Counted from the first letter of the stretch, positions 48,261 to 57,543 are shown. The stretch: DNA of 64,000 bases from Enterobacter cloacae subsp. cloacae ATCC 13047 (GCF_000025565.1 NC_014121.1:2852001-2916000), one strand, 5' to 3'. Notes: a model not told the origin generated them from the letters alone. Made by a program: numbers and translations.

Positions 48261-49283
48261 TTAACCCTCCACTGGCTCTGACGGCTTGCCGATGGTCACG
48301 GCATTTTCATCAATCGCCGCGTACAGCTCCGGCTCTTCAATCGCGTAGCCTTCATTACGCAGATAGCTGTTTTCGAACTGTTTGCGATCATCTTCAAAGC
48401 GCGCTTTACGCTGGCGCGTGTTGCGCTGGGTGTAGATGTGCAGGTTAGAAAGCGGCGTAACCACCATGCGTTTGCCCGGCATGAACGGCGGGATAATCGC
48501 CTTACGGCCAGCAATTGTGTTGCCCAGCATCTGCGCCGCGATTTTCTCCGTTGGGCGGTCAGCAGCCTGGAACAGTCGGTACTGTTCAGCGGCCACCAGG
48601 TCAGCACCTACCAGCACCACCAGGCGCGGGTCATTGCGGAACTGTGCCGGGATTTTTGCGTTAATCAGATCGGAGGCCATCGCATCCAGCGATTTGTAAT
48701 CACCCGCCTGATCGAGCACCACCGGATCGGTCATGATTTGCTTGCCGTCCAGCATCGTTTTCATGATTTCATGCCAGCCAATGTTGACATCTTCACCATT
48801 TGGGTTGGCTTTAGGGTCTGTGGTTTTGGCGCGGTGTGTACCGTTGAAGCCGATACGCAGCATATCCATGGCAAACGCCTGGGTGCTGAAGGTCTGCACC
48901 AGGTTGTAAAACTCGTTTTCTTCCTTCCCGGCGTTCGCCCAGACGGAAAGCAGATCCCAGCGCAGCGCCGCGCAGCTGTCAGTCTCAACCAGCGAGTAAG
49001 TATTGCCGTCAACCCCTACCTGACGGACAAAACGGCCTGTTTCGCTGCGCCCGGTATGGAGAACAGACGCGCCCACGTTGACGACCTGGCCACTCAACTG
49101 GTCAACGTCCAGCGTGGTGATCCAGTTCAGAAACTCCACGGACTCCAGCATGGCCAGACGCAGCGCTGTTTCCTGCGGGTCATTTAGCGAAAAATAACGG
49201 CCAGGGTTTTGCGTGCCAAAATGCTGCGCCATACCCGCCGTATAATTATCCAGTAAATCCCGCGCACGGTTATTCAGTAACAT
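48261..49283 (-). CDS. Major capsid protein, gpN-like
   Basis: 340 residues from the ATG at 49283 (MLLNNRARDLLDNYTAG), preceded by GAGGGAG; an upstream in-frame start at 49298 is less likely. P2-type capsid: SNLHIYTQRNTRQRKARFEDDRKQ and ENSYLRNEGYAIEE are typical C-terminal stretches. Confidence 0.92.
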   Translation of the reverse strand: MLLNNRARDLLDNYTAGMAQHFGTQNPGRYFSLNDPQETALRLAMLESVEFLNWITTLDVDQLSGQVVNVGASVLHTGRSETGRFVRQVGVDGNTYSLVETDSCAALRWDLLSVWANAGKEENEFYNLVQTFSTQAFAMDMLRIGFNGTHRAKTTDPKANPNGEDVNIGWHEIMKTMLDGKQIMTDPVVLDQAGDYKSLDAMASDLINAKIPAQFRNDPRLVVLVGADLVAAEQYRLFQAADRPTEKIAAQMLGNTIAGRKAIIPPFMPGKRMVVTPLSNLHIYTQRNTRQRKARFEDDRKQFENSYLRNEGYAIEEPELYAAIDENAVTIGKPSEPVEG

Positions 49284-49342
49284 AAGACTCCCTCGCAATT
49301 AAGCGATAATAAAATTGTTTTGCTTATTCGCGTTGCGGTTAA

Positions 49343-50137
49343 TTACAGGTAACTAAATTTTCCGGATTTAGACGGAACCTGACGCTGTTTACGCTGACCA
49401 CCTTTATTGCCCAGTTCGTTAAATCGGGTAACAATTTCTTTGGCGTTATCACGGATAACGGAAAACTCCTCCGTATCCACTACTTCGGTAATAGTATCAA
49501 CATCGTCCTGCACGGAATTAAGCTGGGTTTCAAGTTTACCCACACGCGCTTCCAGATCGTTCAGAGCGCTCGCCAGCGCCTGCAATTTATCATCAGCAGG
49601 TGGATCGTCCTGCGAATTTTCATCTTCAAACTTCGGCTTAATACCAAACAATTTCTGCCAGTTTTTCATCTTCCCTTCCTGCGTAATTTTACCGTTACGG
49701 GAAATCACACAACTGTAATATCCCTGTTTATTTAATTTGCGCCGACTAAAACGCAATCGTGTTGTACCTACACTGGCCGGATGGTCTGTTACTGCCAGCC
49801 CCATCAGATATGTACGATCCCCTCCGCGCCAGTTCAGCTCCGGCTCTACGGAGAAATACAGCAGCTGGCCTTCGTCGTTTGCGTAAATCAGGCGTTTATT
49901 CGGGCACAGACTGACATACAGCCGCGCCAGCCCATCATCACCGTCCTGCCACATCGCCTCCAGCACTTCGCCGAAGTTTCCACATGAATCGTCATGCTCT
50001 GGCCATATCAATGCGGCGTAATGGTTAGGATCATAGGTTTCGGCCATGTCGATAATCCATTGCCGTTCCAGCACCCGTCCATCAACCGTATCGCCTTCAG
50101 TAGCAACACACAGCCAGCCAGTTTTTAAATGCGACAC
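49343..50137 (-). CDS. Capsid scaffolding/maturation protease, gpO-like
   Basis: 264 residues. The N-terminal about 150 residues match the GPO serine-protease-type domain (WIIDMAETYDPNHYAALIWPEH...). The C-terminal third is helical with a coiled coil (LQALASALNDLEARVGKLETQL), the scaffold part. It directs capsid assembly and trims capsid proteins. Confidence 0.88.
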   Translation of the reverse strand: MSHLKTGWLCVATEGDTVDGRVLERQWIIDMAETYDPNHYAALIWPEHDDSCGNFGEVLEAMWQDGDDGLARLYVSLCPNKRLIYANDEGQLLYFSVEPELNWRGGDRTYLMGLAVTDHPASVGTTRLRFSRRKLNKQGYYSCVISRNGKITQEGKMKNWQKLFGIKPKFEDENSQDDPPADDKLQALASALNDLEARVGKLETQLNSVQDDVDTITEVVDTEEFSVIRDNAKEIVTRFNELGNKGGQRKQRQVPSKSGKFSYL

Positions 50138-50231
50138 ATATTTCCCCCTCTGTCGATTAACTGTTTCCCTTGCTGTGGAGTTGATTATTGCTAATTAAAC
50201 ACATCCCCGCATTACGCTTTATTCTGAACAG

Positions 50232-50254
50232 TTCGGTTATAAGTCATTACCGAA
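50232..50254. promoter_or_regulatory. Candidate late-activator (Ogr) dyad between scaffold and terminase genes
   Basis: TTCGGT (50232-50237) and ACCGAA (50249-50254) form a dyad with an 11-bp spacer, flanked by repeated GAACAG. It lies in the 172-bp divergent gap from which both late operons must start. P2-type Ogr/Delta proteins bind a dyad of similar layout upstream of late promoters. The binding protein is inferred, not shown. Confidence 0.4.
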
Positions 50255-50309
50255 CAGCCCCGAATTAACCCCGCCGTTTTTTCATCAGCACCACGGCATA
50301 ATTAAATCT

Positions 50310-52085
50310 ATGGCTAAATACTCAGACGAATTAAGAGGCGTTGTCCGCGCACTTTACCTGCGCCGCTACACGCCTAAAGAAATTGCATCAGAATTAAATC
50401 TGCCGAATGCGCGGATCGTTTACTACTGGGCGGAGAAATATAGATGGGCTGACCTGCTCAGTTTCGAAAGCACAGAGGAGGCAATTGAGCGCCGTTACCA
50501 GCTGTTAGCATCCCGCGACAATAAAACGGATCTGGATTTAAAAGAAATGGATTTGCTTATTGCTCACGCCACAAAGCTGCGCGCCCAGAGCAATAAGCAT
50601 AAAGAAAAGCTGGCCTCCAGCCAGGGGGAACGTCAGCCAGCTGCGCGAGGGGATAGCGAGGATGAACCGCGCGGCAAACGCAAGTACAAGAAAAACGATA
50701 TTTCGTCTCTGACTCAGGAGGATTTTGACACCTGGGCGGAAGAACATCTTTTCGAATATCAGAAACACCTGCGCCGCAATATTGGCCAGCTGGTCAGGAA
50801 CATCCTGAAAAGTCGCCAGATCGGTGCAACCTGGTACTTTGCGTTTGAGGCGTTCGAAAACGCGGTAATGACGGGCGATCCGCAAATCTTCCTGTCCGCG
50901 TCCAAAGCCCAGGCGGAGGTGTTCCGGTCTTACATCGTCAACATTGCCGAACAGTATTTCGGTATCACGCTGACCGGGAACCCGATCCGCTTAAGTAACG
51001 GCGCAGAACTGCGTTTTCTGTCGACCAACAAAAACACCGCCCAGTCATACAGTGGCCATCTTTACTGTGATGAATATTTTTGGGTGCCCAACTTCGCAAA
51101 ACTCAATGAAGTGGCCAGTGCGATGGCCACCCATGACAAATGGCGCACCACCTACTTTTCCACGCCATCGGCCAAAACACACCAGGCGTATCCGTTCTGG
51201 ACGGGTGAAGAGTGGAAACAGGGCAGCAGGAAACGCGCGGCCATCAAATTTCCGCTGTTCGATGAAATGCGGGACGGTGGCCGGCTCTGTCCGGATGGTC
51301 AGTGGCGCTATGTCATCACCATGGAAGATGCCATTGCGGGTGGCTTCAATCTGGCCAACATCGAGAAGCTGCGCAACCGCTACAACACCGCCACGTTCGA
51401 CATGCTTTACATGTGCGTATTCGTGGACAGCAAGGATTCCGTTTTCAGTTTTTCCGACCTGGAAGCGTGCGGCGTGGAGATGGACACTTGGCAGGATCAC
51501 GACCCGGACGCAAAACGGCCATTTGGGGACAGGCCAGTATGGGGCGGCTTTGACCCGGCACGCAGCGGCGATTTGTCGTGTTTCGTTATCGTCGCCCCGC
51601 CGATGTTTGCCGTGGAAAAATTCCGTGTGCTGAAGGTGATTTACTGGAAGGGCATGAACTTCCGCTACCAGGCAAAGCAGATCGAAAAGCTTTTCGACCA
51701 GTACAACTTCACTTATCTGGGCGTGGACGTAACCGGGATCGGCCAGGGGGTGTTTGACAACATCCAGCACTTTGCCATGAAGGTTGTTGTTCCGATTCGC
51801 TACGACATGAACACAAAAAACCAGCTGGTACTGAAGGCCGCGGACGTGGTGGAAAGCCAGCGTATCGAGTGGGACAAAAATCTGAAGGAAATCCCCGCCA
51901 GCTTCATGTCAGTAAGGCGCACGACCACAAACAGCGGTAACGCCATGACCTTTGTTGCAGACCGCAGCCAGGACACTGGCCACGCAGAGGCATTCTGGGC
52001 AATCACCCACGCCCTGCATAACGAGCCACTTAACTACGAAAACAAACCAAAATCCCGCTGGGGTGTAAGGAAACAGGCAGCATGA
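50310..52085 (+). CDS. Terminase large (ATPase) subunit, gpP-like
   Basis: 591 residues. The N-terminal HTH is YTPKEIASELNLPNARIVYYWAEKY; the ATPase core shows KSRQIGATWYFAFEAFE (Walker A variant) and GHLYCDEYFWV (Walker B). The nuclease/second half has FDPARSGDLSCFVIV. It drives DNA packaging. Its stop overlaps the ATG at 52082 (ATGA), which probably begins the portal gene. Confidence 0.92.
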   Translation: MAKYSDELRGVVRALYLRRYTPKEIASELNLPNARIVYYWAEKYRWADLLSFESTEEAIERRYQLLASRDNKTDLDLKEMDLLIAHATKLRAQSNKHKEKLASSQGERQPAARGDSEDEPRGKRKYKKNDISSLTQEDFDTWAEEHLFEYQKHLRRNIGQLVRNILKSRQIGATWYFAFEAFENAVMTGDPQIFLSASKAQAEVFRSYIVNIAEQYFGITLTGNPIRLSNGAELRFLSTNKNTAQSYSGHLYCDEYFWVPNFAKLNEVASAMATHDKWRTTYFSTPSAKTHQAYPFWTGEEWKQGSRKRAAIKFPLFDEMRDGGRLCPDGQWRYVITMEDAIAGGFNLANIEKLRNRYNTATFDMLYMCVFVDSKDSVFSFSDLEACGVEMDTWQDHDPDAKRPFGDRPVWGGFDPARSGDLSCFVIVAPPMFAVEKFRVLKVIYWKGMNFRYQAKQIEKLFDQYNFTYLGVDVTGIGQGVFDNIQHFAMKVVVPIRYDMNTKNQLVLKAADVVESQRIEWDKNLKEIPASFMSVRRTTTNSGNAMTFVADRSQDTGHAEAFWAITHALHNEPLNYENKPKSRWGVRKQAA

Positions 52086-52137
52086 CCAAAAAGAAACGCT
52101 TTGTGAAACGCGAGCAACGCGGCGACAAATCAAAAAA

Positions 52138-53133
52138 ATGAGCATTATCAGCTTCGGTAAGCCAGAACCGGTACTGACAACCGGAACCGATTACCGGGAA
52201 ATCTGGTACGACAACGCCGCCGACCACTACACCCAGCCGATTGACCGCCTGGCGCTGGCGCAGCTTATCAACCTGAATGGCCAGCACGGCGGGATTATCC
52301 ACGCCCGTAAAAACATGGTGACGGCGGACTATCAGGGCGGCGGCCTGACGTTCGACGAGCTGGAGGCGGCTGTTTTTGATTACCTGACCTTTGGTGATAT
52401 CGCTGTGGCCAAAATCCGTAATGGCTGGGGAGACGTGATCGGGCTTCAGCCGCTGCCGGGGCTTTACCTCCGCCGACGAAAGGAGAGAGAAAACGCGGAG
52501 ACTGTGCCAGGGGATTACGTGGTTTTACAGGAAGGCGAGCCGCTGGCATTCCCGCCTGACGATATCATTTTCATCAAGATGTACGACCCGCAGCAGCACA
52601 TCTATGGTCTGCCGGACTACATCGGCGGCGTTCATTCTGCCCTGCTGAACAGTGAGGCAGTTATTTTTCGCCGTCGCTACTACCACAACGGCGCACACAC
52701 GGGCGGCATTCTGTATACCCGTGACCCCAGCATGACGGACGAAATGGAGGAGGAGATTGAACAGCAGCTGCGGGACAGCAAGGGGATCGGCAACTTCTCC
52801 ACCATCCTGGTAAACATCCCTGGCGGCGACGGTGACGCGATCAAGTTTATTGAGATGGGGGACATTTCGGCCAAGGATGAATTTGCGAGCGTGAAGAACA
52901 TCAGCGCCCAGGACATTCTGAACGCGCACCGCTTTCCGGCCGGGCTTGCAGGTATTGTTCCGCAGAATACTGCCGGGCTGGGCGACCCGGAAAAGATTGA
53001 GCGCACCTACAAAAAGAATGAAGTGCTGCCCATTCAGCGCCGCCTGGCGATGGCCATCAACAGCGATCCGGAAATTCCGCGCCACCTGCATTTGAATTTT
53101 ACTGAAGAAACAACGGTGAAGGGTGCAGCATGA
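52138..53133 (+). CDS. Portal protein, gpQ-like (N-terminus probably 52082 with a frame problem)
   Basis: 331 residues from ATG 52138 (MSIISFGKPEPVLTTG), of the PBSX/P2 portal family (RFPAGLAGIVPQNTAGLGDPEKIERTY). This ATG has no ribosome site. A 19-codon frame from ATG 52082 (MTKKKRFVKREQRGDKSKK) has AAGGA upstream and overlaps the terminase stop. It runs into the A7 tract 52132-52138. One more A would join the two into a 350-residue portal with the usual basic start. It forms the head vertex ring. Confidence 0.9.
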   Translation: MSIISFGKPEPVLTTGTDYREIWYDNAADHYTQPIDRLALAQLINLNGQHGGIIHARKNMVTADYQGGGLTFDELEAAVFDYLTFGDIAVAKIRNGWGDVIGLQPLPGLYLRRRKERENAETVPGDYVVLQEGEPLAFPPDDIIFIKMYDPQQHIYGLPDYIGGVHSALLNSEAVIFRRRYYHNGAHTGGILYTRDPSMTDEMEEEIEQQLRDSKGIGNFSTILVNIPGGDGDAIKFIEMGDISAKDEFASVKNISAQDILNAHRFPAGLAGIVPQNTAGLGDPEKIERTYKKNEVLPIQRRLAMAINSDPEIPRHLHLNFTEETTVKGAA

Positions 53134-53183
53134 GTCAAAAAAGGCTAAAATCCAGGCATTATTTGACAGCCGGAGAATGGAAT

Positions 53184-53453
53184 ATGAGAGTCCTGAAAAT
53201 TGAATGTCCGGAGTGCGGCTCTAAGGCTGTGATTCGCAAAACTAACCGAAAGCACCGCCAGATTGCAGATATTTACTGCGCATGCGCAGATGTGGAGTGT
53301 GGGCACACTTTTGTTATGAATTTGACGTTTTCCCACACTCTCAGCCCCAGCGCTAAAACGGGTGACGCTCTGGTACAAACCTTATTAAAAAATCTGTCAC
53401 CCAATCAGAAGCAAATGGCTCTGGATTTACTGAAAGCCGCCCCTGCCGCCTGA
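53184..53453 (+). CDS. Ogr/Delta-type zinc-finger late transcription activator
   Basis: 89 residues from ATG 53184 (MRVLKIECPECGSKA), with GGAG ahead; a longer frame starting in the portal stop (53130) is possible. Four cysteines (CPEC ... CACADVEC) give the Ogr zinc finger, followed by GHTFVMNL. It activates late promoters. In P2 ogr is at the tail end; here it follows the portal gene. Confidence 0.85.
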   Translation: MRVLKIECPECGSKAVIRKTNRKHRQIADIYCACADVECGHTFVMNLTFSHTLSPSAKTGDALVQTLLKNLSPNQKQMALDLLKAAPAA

Positions 53454-53639
53454 ATCGCCCCCATTATGGGGGTGTTTTTTTTCATACTGATCCAGCTTCC
53501 TTCCCAGTTCCTGCGTCATCTCTCCAAGCCAGGCCAGCGCCACATCCTTTTCATCTTCAGAACAGTCAGCGGTTGCCATAAGTTTTGCAACTAAAGCGAT
53601 CCGTTGAAAGGCAACGGTTTCAAAAAATAAATCCTGCAC
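53427..53639 (-). CDS. Small SOS-controlled phage protein, candidate anti-repressor (unrecognised)
   Basis: 70 residues from GTG 53639, which has GGGAGG six bases upstream. The product (MQDLFFETVAFQRIALVAKLM...GEMTQELGRKLDQYEKK) is helical with a Gly-rich tail; no family was recognised. A perfect LexA box (53661-53676) lies 21 bp upstream. The 3' end overlaps ogr by 27 bp and sits over its terminator. In phage 186 the LexA-controlled gene tum inactivates CI, and this gene is in the right setting to do the same, but sequence similarity to Tum was not seen. Confidence 0.6.
   Translation of the reverse strand: MQDLFFETVAFQRIALVAKLMATADCSEDEKDVALAWLGEMTQELGRKLDQYEKKHPHNGGDSGGRGGFQ
53457..53482 (+). 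terminator. Terminator after ogr
   Basis: GCCCCC/GGGGGT stem with loop ATTAT followed by eight T, right after the ogr stop. It ends the terminase-portal-ogr transcript. Confidence 0.85.
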
Positions 53640-53660
53640 AGTATCCTCCCACGCAAACAA

Positions 53661-53676
53661 CTGTATAAACATACAG
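53661..53676. promoter_or_regulatory. LexA (SOS) box 1
   Basis: CTGTATAAACATACAG keeps CTGT-N8-ACAG exactly and the AT-rich centre of the LexA consensus, with flanking A/TA bases that also fit. It lies 21 bp upstream of the GTG of the small leftward gene and downstream of the gpA-like gene. Confidence 0.8.
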
Positions 53677-53758
53677 TACACTCAAAAGCATTAATTGTGA
53701 ATTTTTTTATTCACACCAGTAACAATTTACGTTTTACATATCACACACTTACAGGCTA

Positions 53759-55783
53759 TTACTGCCAGCCTGGCCATTGCTCATCTTCCGGATTGTTCCG
53801 TTTCTCCTGCAACCTCCCTTTCCTGTAAATCAGGGCAGATCGGCCAAATTTGAGACCGCCACCCCGCTTCAGAATGTCGATTTCTTCATCCGTTCCGGCA
53901 AACCCTCGCTGGTTCAGTTCCAGTTTTAACCGTCTCCGGGTTCCTCCCTCCGTACAGTTATTGACAGAACTCCAAGGGGCGGCGCTGCCGCCAGAAAAAC
54001 CCGCCTCCGCTGGCGCTTCGGCCAACTTCGCAACCTTCTGCCACTTAACCAGACGGGTGCAAACTTCGGAATCAGGGATCAAAGGCGAATAGATACCCTG
54101 CACACGCTGAACATCTTCTGCGTACTCGTTACCCTGTTCAGTGATTTCATAGGCCAGACGCACAACCAGATCGCGACGTGCAACCAGTGCGCCACCCTGC
54201 AACTGTGTATAGGCCGCCCAGTCCCCGACATCAGCAGCCGCCAGCACCGCATCCATACGGCTGTCAGTCAGGCGCTGATCTCCCAGGCGGCGCAGCTCAC
54301 GCCATACAGTCACAGGCGCACCACCAATTTGCTGAAACTGGCGAATCCGCCAGCGGGATGCCCAGGCCGAAACGGATTTGGCCATATCGCGCAGGTTTTC
54401 CCCGGTTTCTTCATCCTGCTCGCCATCGAGCGCAAAGCCGTCGATATTTTTTGAGATGTATTTAGCGATATAGCCTGTTGCCGACCCTTTAGCAGGATCG
54501 ATAGGCTCAACGTGAAAACGCGCTTTAAGCGCGTTGGGTGTCTGTAGCTCTTCTGAATCGGCAATCCTGGCGTGATAGCAAAGAATATCGCGCACCGCCT
54601 CAACGTCATGCGGTTGCATAAACAGCAGCATATGCCAGTGCGGTGTCCCGTCGTGGTGTGGCTCGACCACGCGAAAACCAAAAACATGAATACCGGCACG
54701 GGAGATCGCCGCGCGTGCTTTTGCCCAGACGTTGCATAAATAACGCTGCGTGTCCCGCGGGCTTAATCCGTTCCACTGAGACACAAAGCCGCCTTTGCTG
54801 TGTACCGCGTGATAACGTGAAGGCGCAGTGATTGTGTAAAACTCGCCAGCCAGCTCCTGTTCGTTGGCGATATCTTCAAACCCGCGCATGCGCACCATCA
54901 GTTCACAGCGACGAATGGCCGGGTTAGCAACGCTGCGATGTACCATGCTGTCCAGCGCAATACGGTTGCCCTCTTCGTCCATCAGATCAAACTTTTTGAA
55001 GAACTCCAGATTTCGTTTCTTCTGGTCTATCCATTCGCCCAGGGTTTTACGTGATACGTAGGCGCTGGCAGATTTCTGCACCTGGCCAACGGCGATGGCC
55101 AGATGTTCACGTTGCAGGTCACGGGCACGCTTTAGGCGCTGATACCACCATTCCGGTGCCATGAGACGCAAAATCCCGGACTCCGCTTTTCGGTTTTCCA
55201 GGCGGCCTTCATTTGCTTCGTGCTCTGCCCAGTAAGGCGGCTGATTGTTCAGCATGAGGGAAAGCGAGCAAAGATTGCGGTAAGCCTCCAGCGTGCGCTG
55301 GTGCATTTCCCTTTCGTCGTTTGGCTTGCCCTTCAGCGTGTCGGTGAAGTCATAGAACATCTGAGCCATCCAGCCAGAGACCTGGCCAGACAGCTTTTTG
55401 AGATCGGTACGGTCAAGCGACGGCAAGCGCTGCAATAACTTTCCAAATGGGAGATCGCTTACATCAGCGGCCAGCTGGTAACGCGCAGCCACTTTCCGCA
55501 GACGTGGCAATACATTCTCACCGATTGTTTTGCGCAGGAATGTATTGGCACGGCGGCGGCCATCACGGCCAGCAAACAGCTTTTCGTAACGGTTGCCAAA
55601 ATACCCGGCTAACCAGTCGGGTATCTCATGAAGGAACTGTGAACGCCATTCGTAATCCTGTGGGTTAACAGCCCACAAACGGCGCTCTGTAATTGTCGCA
55701 TTCGCTGGGGTTCCTGGCGCAAAGGTATCACGCCGCCAGGTATCGACGGCGTGATGCTGGCCAATAGCAGATATTTCAGCCAC
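53759..55783 (-). CDS. Replication initiation endonuclease, gpA-like (rolling circle, HUH)
   Basis: 674 residues from GTG 55783 (VAEISAIGQHHAV), overlapping the upstream small membrane gene; a TTG 13 codons earlier is unlikely. The HUH motif is in EPHHDGTPHWHMLLF, and paired tyrosines are in ATGYIAKYISKNIDG. It nicks the origin, usually inside its own gene in P2 phages, and starts rolling-circle replication. Confidence 0.9.
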   Translation of the reverse strand: MAEISAIGQHHAVDTWRRDTFAPGTPANATITERRLWAVNPQDYEWRSQFLHEIPDWLAGYFGNRYEKLFAGRDGRRRANTFLRKTIGENVLPRLRKVAARYQLAADVSDLPFGKLLQRLPSLDRTDLKKLSGQVSGWMAQMFYDFTDTLKGKPNDEREMHQRTLEAYRNLCSLSLMLNNQPPYWAEHEANEGRLENRKAESGILRLMAPEWWYQRLKRARDLQREHLAIAVGQVQKSASAYVSRKTLGEWIDQKKRNLEFFKKFDLMDEEGNRIALDSMVHRSVANPAIRRCELMVRMRGFEDIANEQELAGEFYTITAPSRYHAVHSKGGFVSQWNGLSPRDTQRYLCNVWAKARAAISRAGIHVFGFRVVEPHHDGTPHWHMLLFMQPHDVEAVRDILCYHARIADSEELQTPNALKARFHVEPIDPAKGSATGYIAKYISKNIDGFALDGEQDEETGENLRDMAKSVSAWASRWRIRQFQQIGGAPVTVWRELRRLGDQRLTDSRMDAVLAAADVGDWAAYTQLQGGALVARRDLVVRLAYEITEQGNEYAEDVQRVQGIYSPLIPDSEVCTRLVKWQKVAKLAEAPAEAGFSGGSAAPWSSVNNCTEGGTRRRLKLELNQRGFAGTDEEIDILKRGGGLKFGRSALIYRKGRLQEKRNNPEDEQWPGWQ

Positions 55784-55988
55784 GGCTAACCCACAATTTC
55801 CATAAACCGACAATGAAACCAAGTGCAGCTACGGCAACCACAACTGGCCAAAATAACGCAGCGAAAAATACTAAAACAAAATCCTCTTCGTCAGTGTCTT
55901 GAGCGTCAGCCAGCTCCAGAATGGAAAAAAAGATAAAAGCCGCAAATACCGTCAGCGCATACAGCCCGGTCATGGGTTCAGTCATCAT
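55776..55988 (-). CDS. Small phage membrane protein
   Basis: 70 residues with two hydrophobic helices (about 8-25 and 40-62) separated by the acidic loop DAQDTDEEDF. Located in the early operon between dam and gpA, overlapping both by a few bases. The role is unknown. Confidence 0.6.
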   Translation of the reverse strand: MMTEPMTGLYALTVFAAFIFFSILELADAQDTDEEDFVLVFFAALFWPVVVAVAALGFIVGLWKLWVSRG

Positions 55989-56851
55989 TTCGCCATCACT
56001 CCAGCGCTGGAAGCTGATGAAACTGGTGATTTCAGGATCAGCTCTGCGGCAGATTTCTGGCTCGCAGCTGCGGCACCAACACTGCGGGGCGCTTTGACTT
56101 TCATCGCCTCAAACCCGGCATAAAGGTAATGCACCATTTCCAGATCGCTGTTTGACGCAACAACACTCACGCCCTTTTCAGCAAGACGGCGCAGCTTTCT
56201 GGCCAGCCGCCCCTGATCAAGATGTGAAAAACCGCTTTCAGTGTATGAGGTGAAATTTCCTGATTCCGTCAGGTATGGCGGATCGCAATAGACCACATCC
56301 CCTGCACGAACCAGCGCAAGCGTTTCGGAGTAATGCGCAGTGATGAACGTTGCACGCTTTGCCTTTTCAGCAAATGCCCGGACTTCTTTAAGCGGGAAAT
56401 AGTTTGTTTTGTACTTCCCGAAAGGGACATTGAACTGGCCACGGCGGTTGTAACGGCAAAGCCCGTTAAAGCCGTGGCGGTTCAGGTACATGAAACGGGC
56501 AGCGGCTTCAACGCTTTCAGCCCCAAGCGCCTTTCCAGACAAATTGAACGCGTCCCGGACGGCATAGTAAAAAATAGCGCGGCTCTCCTGCTCACCCAAC
56601 GCCCCGGCAGAAAACAGGGCTTCAAGCTCCATGAGAAATGCGTCGGTGTTGTAGGCCATCGCCTTGTACAGATTGACTAAATCCGGGTTCAGGTCAGCGA
56701 TCAGGTATTCGTCATAGTCCGTATTCATCATGACGGCGCAGGAACCCGCGAACGGTTCAACCAGGCGCTTGCCTTCCGGCAAGTGGTCACGCAGCTGCGG
56801 CATGAGGCGGACTTTGCTGCCCACCCATTTAAGAGGCGTTTTTACTGCCAT
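55985..56851 (-). CDS. DNA adenine methyltransferase (Dam/D12 class)
   Basis: 288 residues. It has the SAM-binding motif LVEPFAGSCAVMMNT, the catalytic DPPY (VVYCDPPYLTES), and N-terminal KWVGSKVRLMPQL. Close to Dam of GATC type, so likely protects or regulates phage DNA by N6-adenine methylation. There is no partner restriction enzyme. It overlaps the DUF2732-like gene by 10 bp. Confidence 0.9.
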   Translation of the reverse strand: MAVKTPLKWVGSKVRLMPQLRDHLPEGKRLVEPFAGSCAVMMNTDYDEYLIADLNPDLVNLYKAMAYNTDAFLMELEALFSAGALGEQESRAIFYYAVRDAFNLSGKALGAESVEAAARFMYLNRHGFNGLCRYNRRGQFNVPFGKYKTNYFPLKEVRAFAEKAKRATFITAHYSETLALVRAGDVVYCDPPYLTESGNFTSYTESGFSHLDQGRLARKLRRLAEKGVSVVASNSDLEMVHYLYAGFEAMKVKAPRSVGAAAASQKSAAELILKSPVSSASSAGVMAK

Positions 56852-57075
56852 GCTGCACCGCCTTTACTGCAAATGGCTGCAGCTTCTTCACGGATCAGCT
56901 CTACGATTTCGGCAGCGCTCAAACCTTCGTTCGCGGCATACGCGGCCAGCTTATCCAGACGGGCAGAACACAGATCGGCGGAGGCCGCTTTACCTTCCTC
57001 AGTAGCTTTTGCCAGCATTGCCAGCAGGTCAGTACCGGATTGGTTGACGGGTAAAAACATGCGTGTTGTTTGCAT
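56842..57075 (-). CDS. DUF2732-like phage protein
   Basis: 77 residues (MQTTRMFLPVNQSGTDLLAMLAKATEEGKAASADLCSARLDKLA...). The SADLCSARLDKLA and IREEAA pattern is common in the early operons of P2-like phages (DUF2732). The role is unknown. Confidence 0.7.
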   Translation of the reverse strand: MQTTRMFLPVNQSGTDLLAMLAKATEEGKAASADLCSARLDKLAAYAANEGLSAAEIVELIREEAAAICSKGGAAWQ

Positions 57076-57141
57076 TTTGGTTTCCTCAGGGCAAAAGAAT
57101 CCCCGGCCACCGCAGGGATGGCCAAAAATTCAGGCAGTTAA

Positions 57142-57543
57142 TTAGTGGAAAGAGACGGTAACGGGCGCGGCTGAGTAGCTCGGCGCGGGTATCTGGTGCA
57201 GCTCGTAGGTATTGCGCCACCACTCCTGGATCAGCGCTTTGACTTCCCCAGCGCCCAATGACCCGGCGATGTAATACATGGAACGAATGCTGGCCAGCGC
57301 TTCAACCTGTTGGTACTGGCTTTCCGCTTCACGATAAACACAGCACCAGTACGCAACATTCACGGCCAGCCAGTGGCGTTTGTTTGTCATGTGCTCGGTG
57401 TCGTTAAAGAAAAACGGATGTAAGGCCACACGGCCATTTTTAACGGTGCTTTTCTCCAGAAAGAGAATGGCGTAATTGTGTGGAACGCCCCACGCAGCCA
57501 GCTCCTGTCCCAGTTCTTTGGCGTTTACAGAGATGATGGACAT
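57142..57543 (-). CDS. Early phage protein of unknown function
   Basis: 133 residues, Trp- and Tyr-rich (KRHWLAVNVAYWCCVYREAESQY), compact globular. It lies between DUF2732 and a similar-sized early gene; the ATG touches the next gene's stop (57543). No family was recognised. Confidence 0.6.
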   Translation of the reverse strand: MSIISVNAKELGQELAAWGVPHNYAILFLEKSTVKNGRVALHPFFFNDTEHMTNKRHWLAVNVAYWCCVYREAESQYQQVEALASIRSMYYIAGSLGAGEVKALIQEWWRNTYELHQIPAPSYSAAPVTVSFH

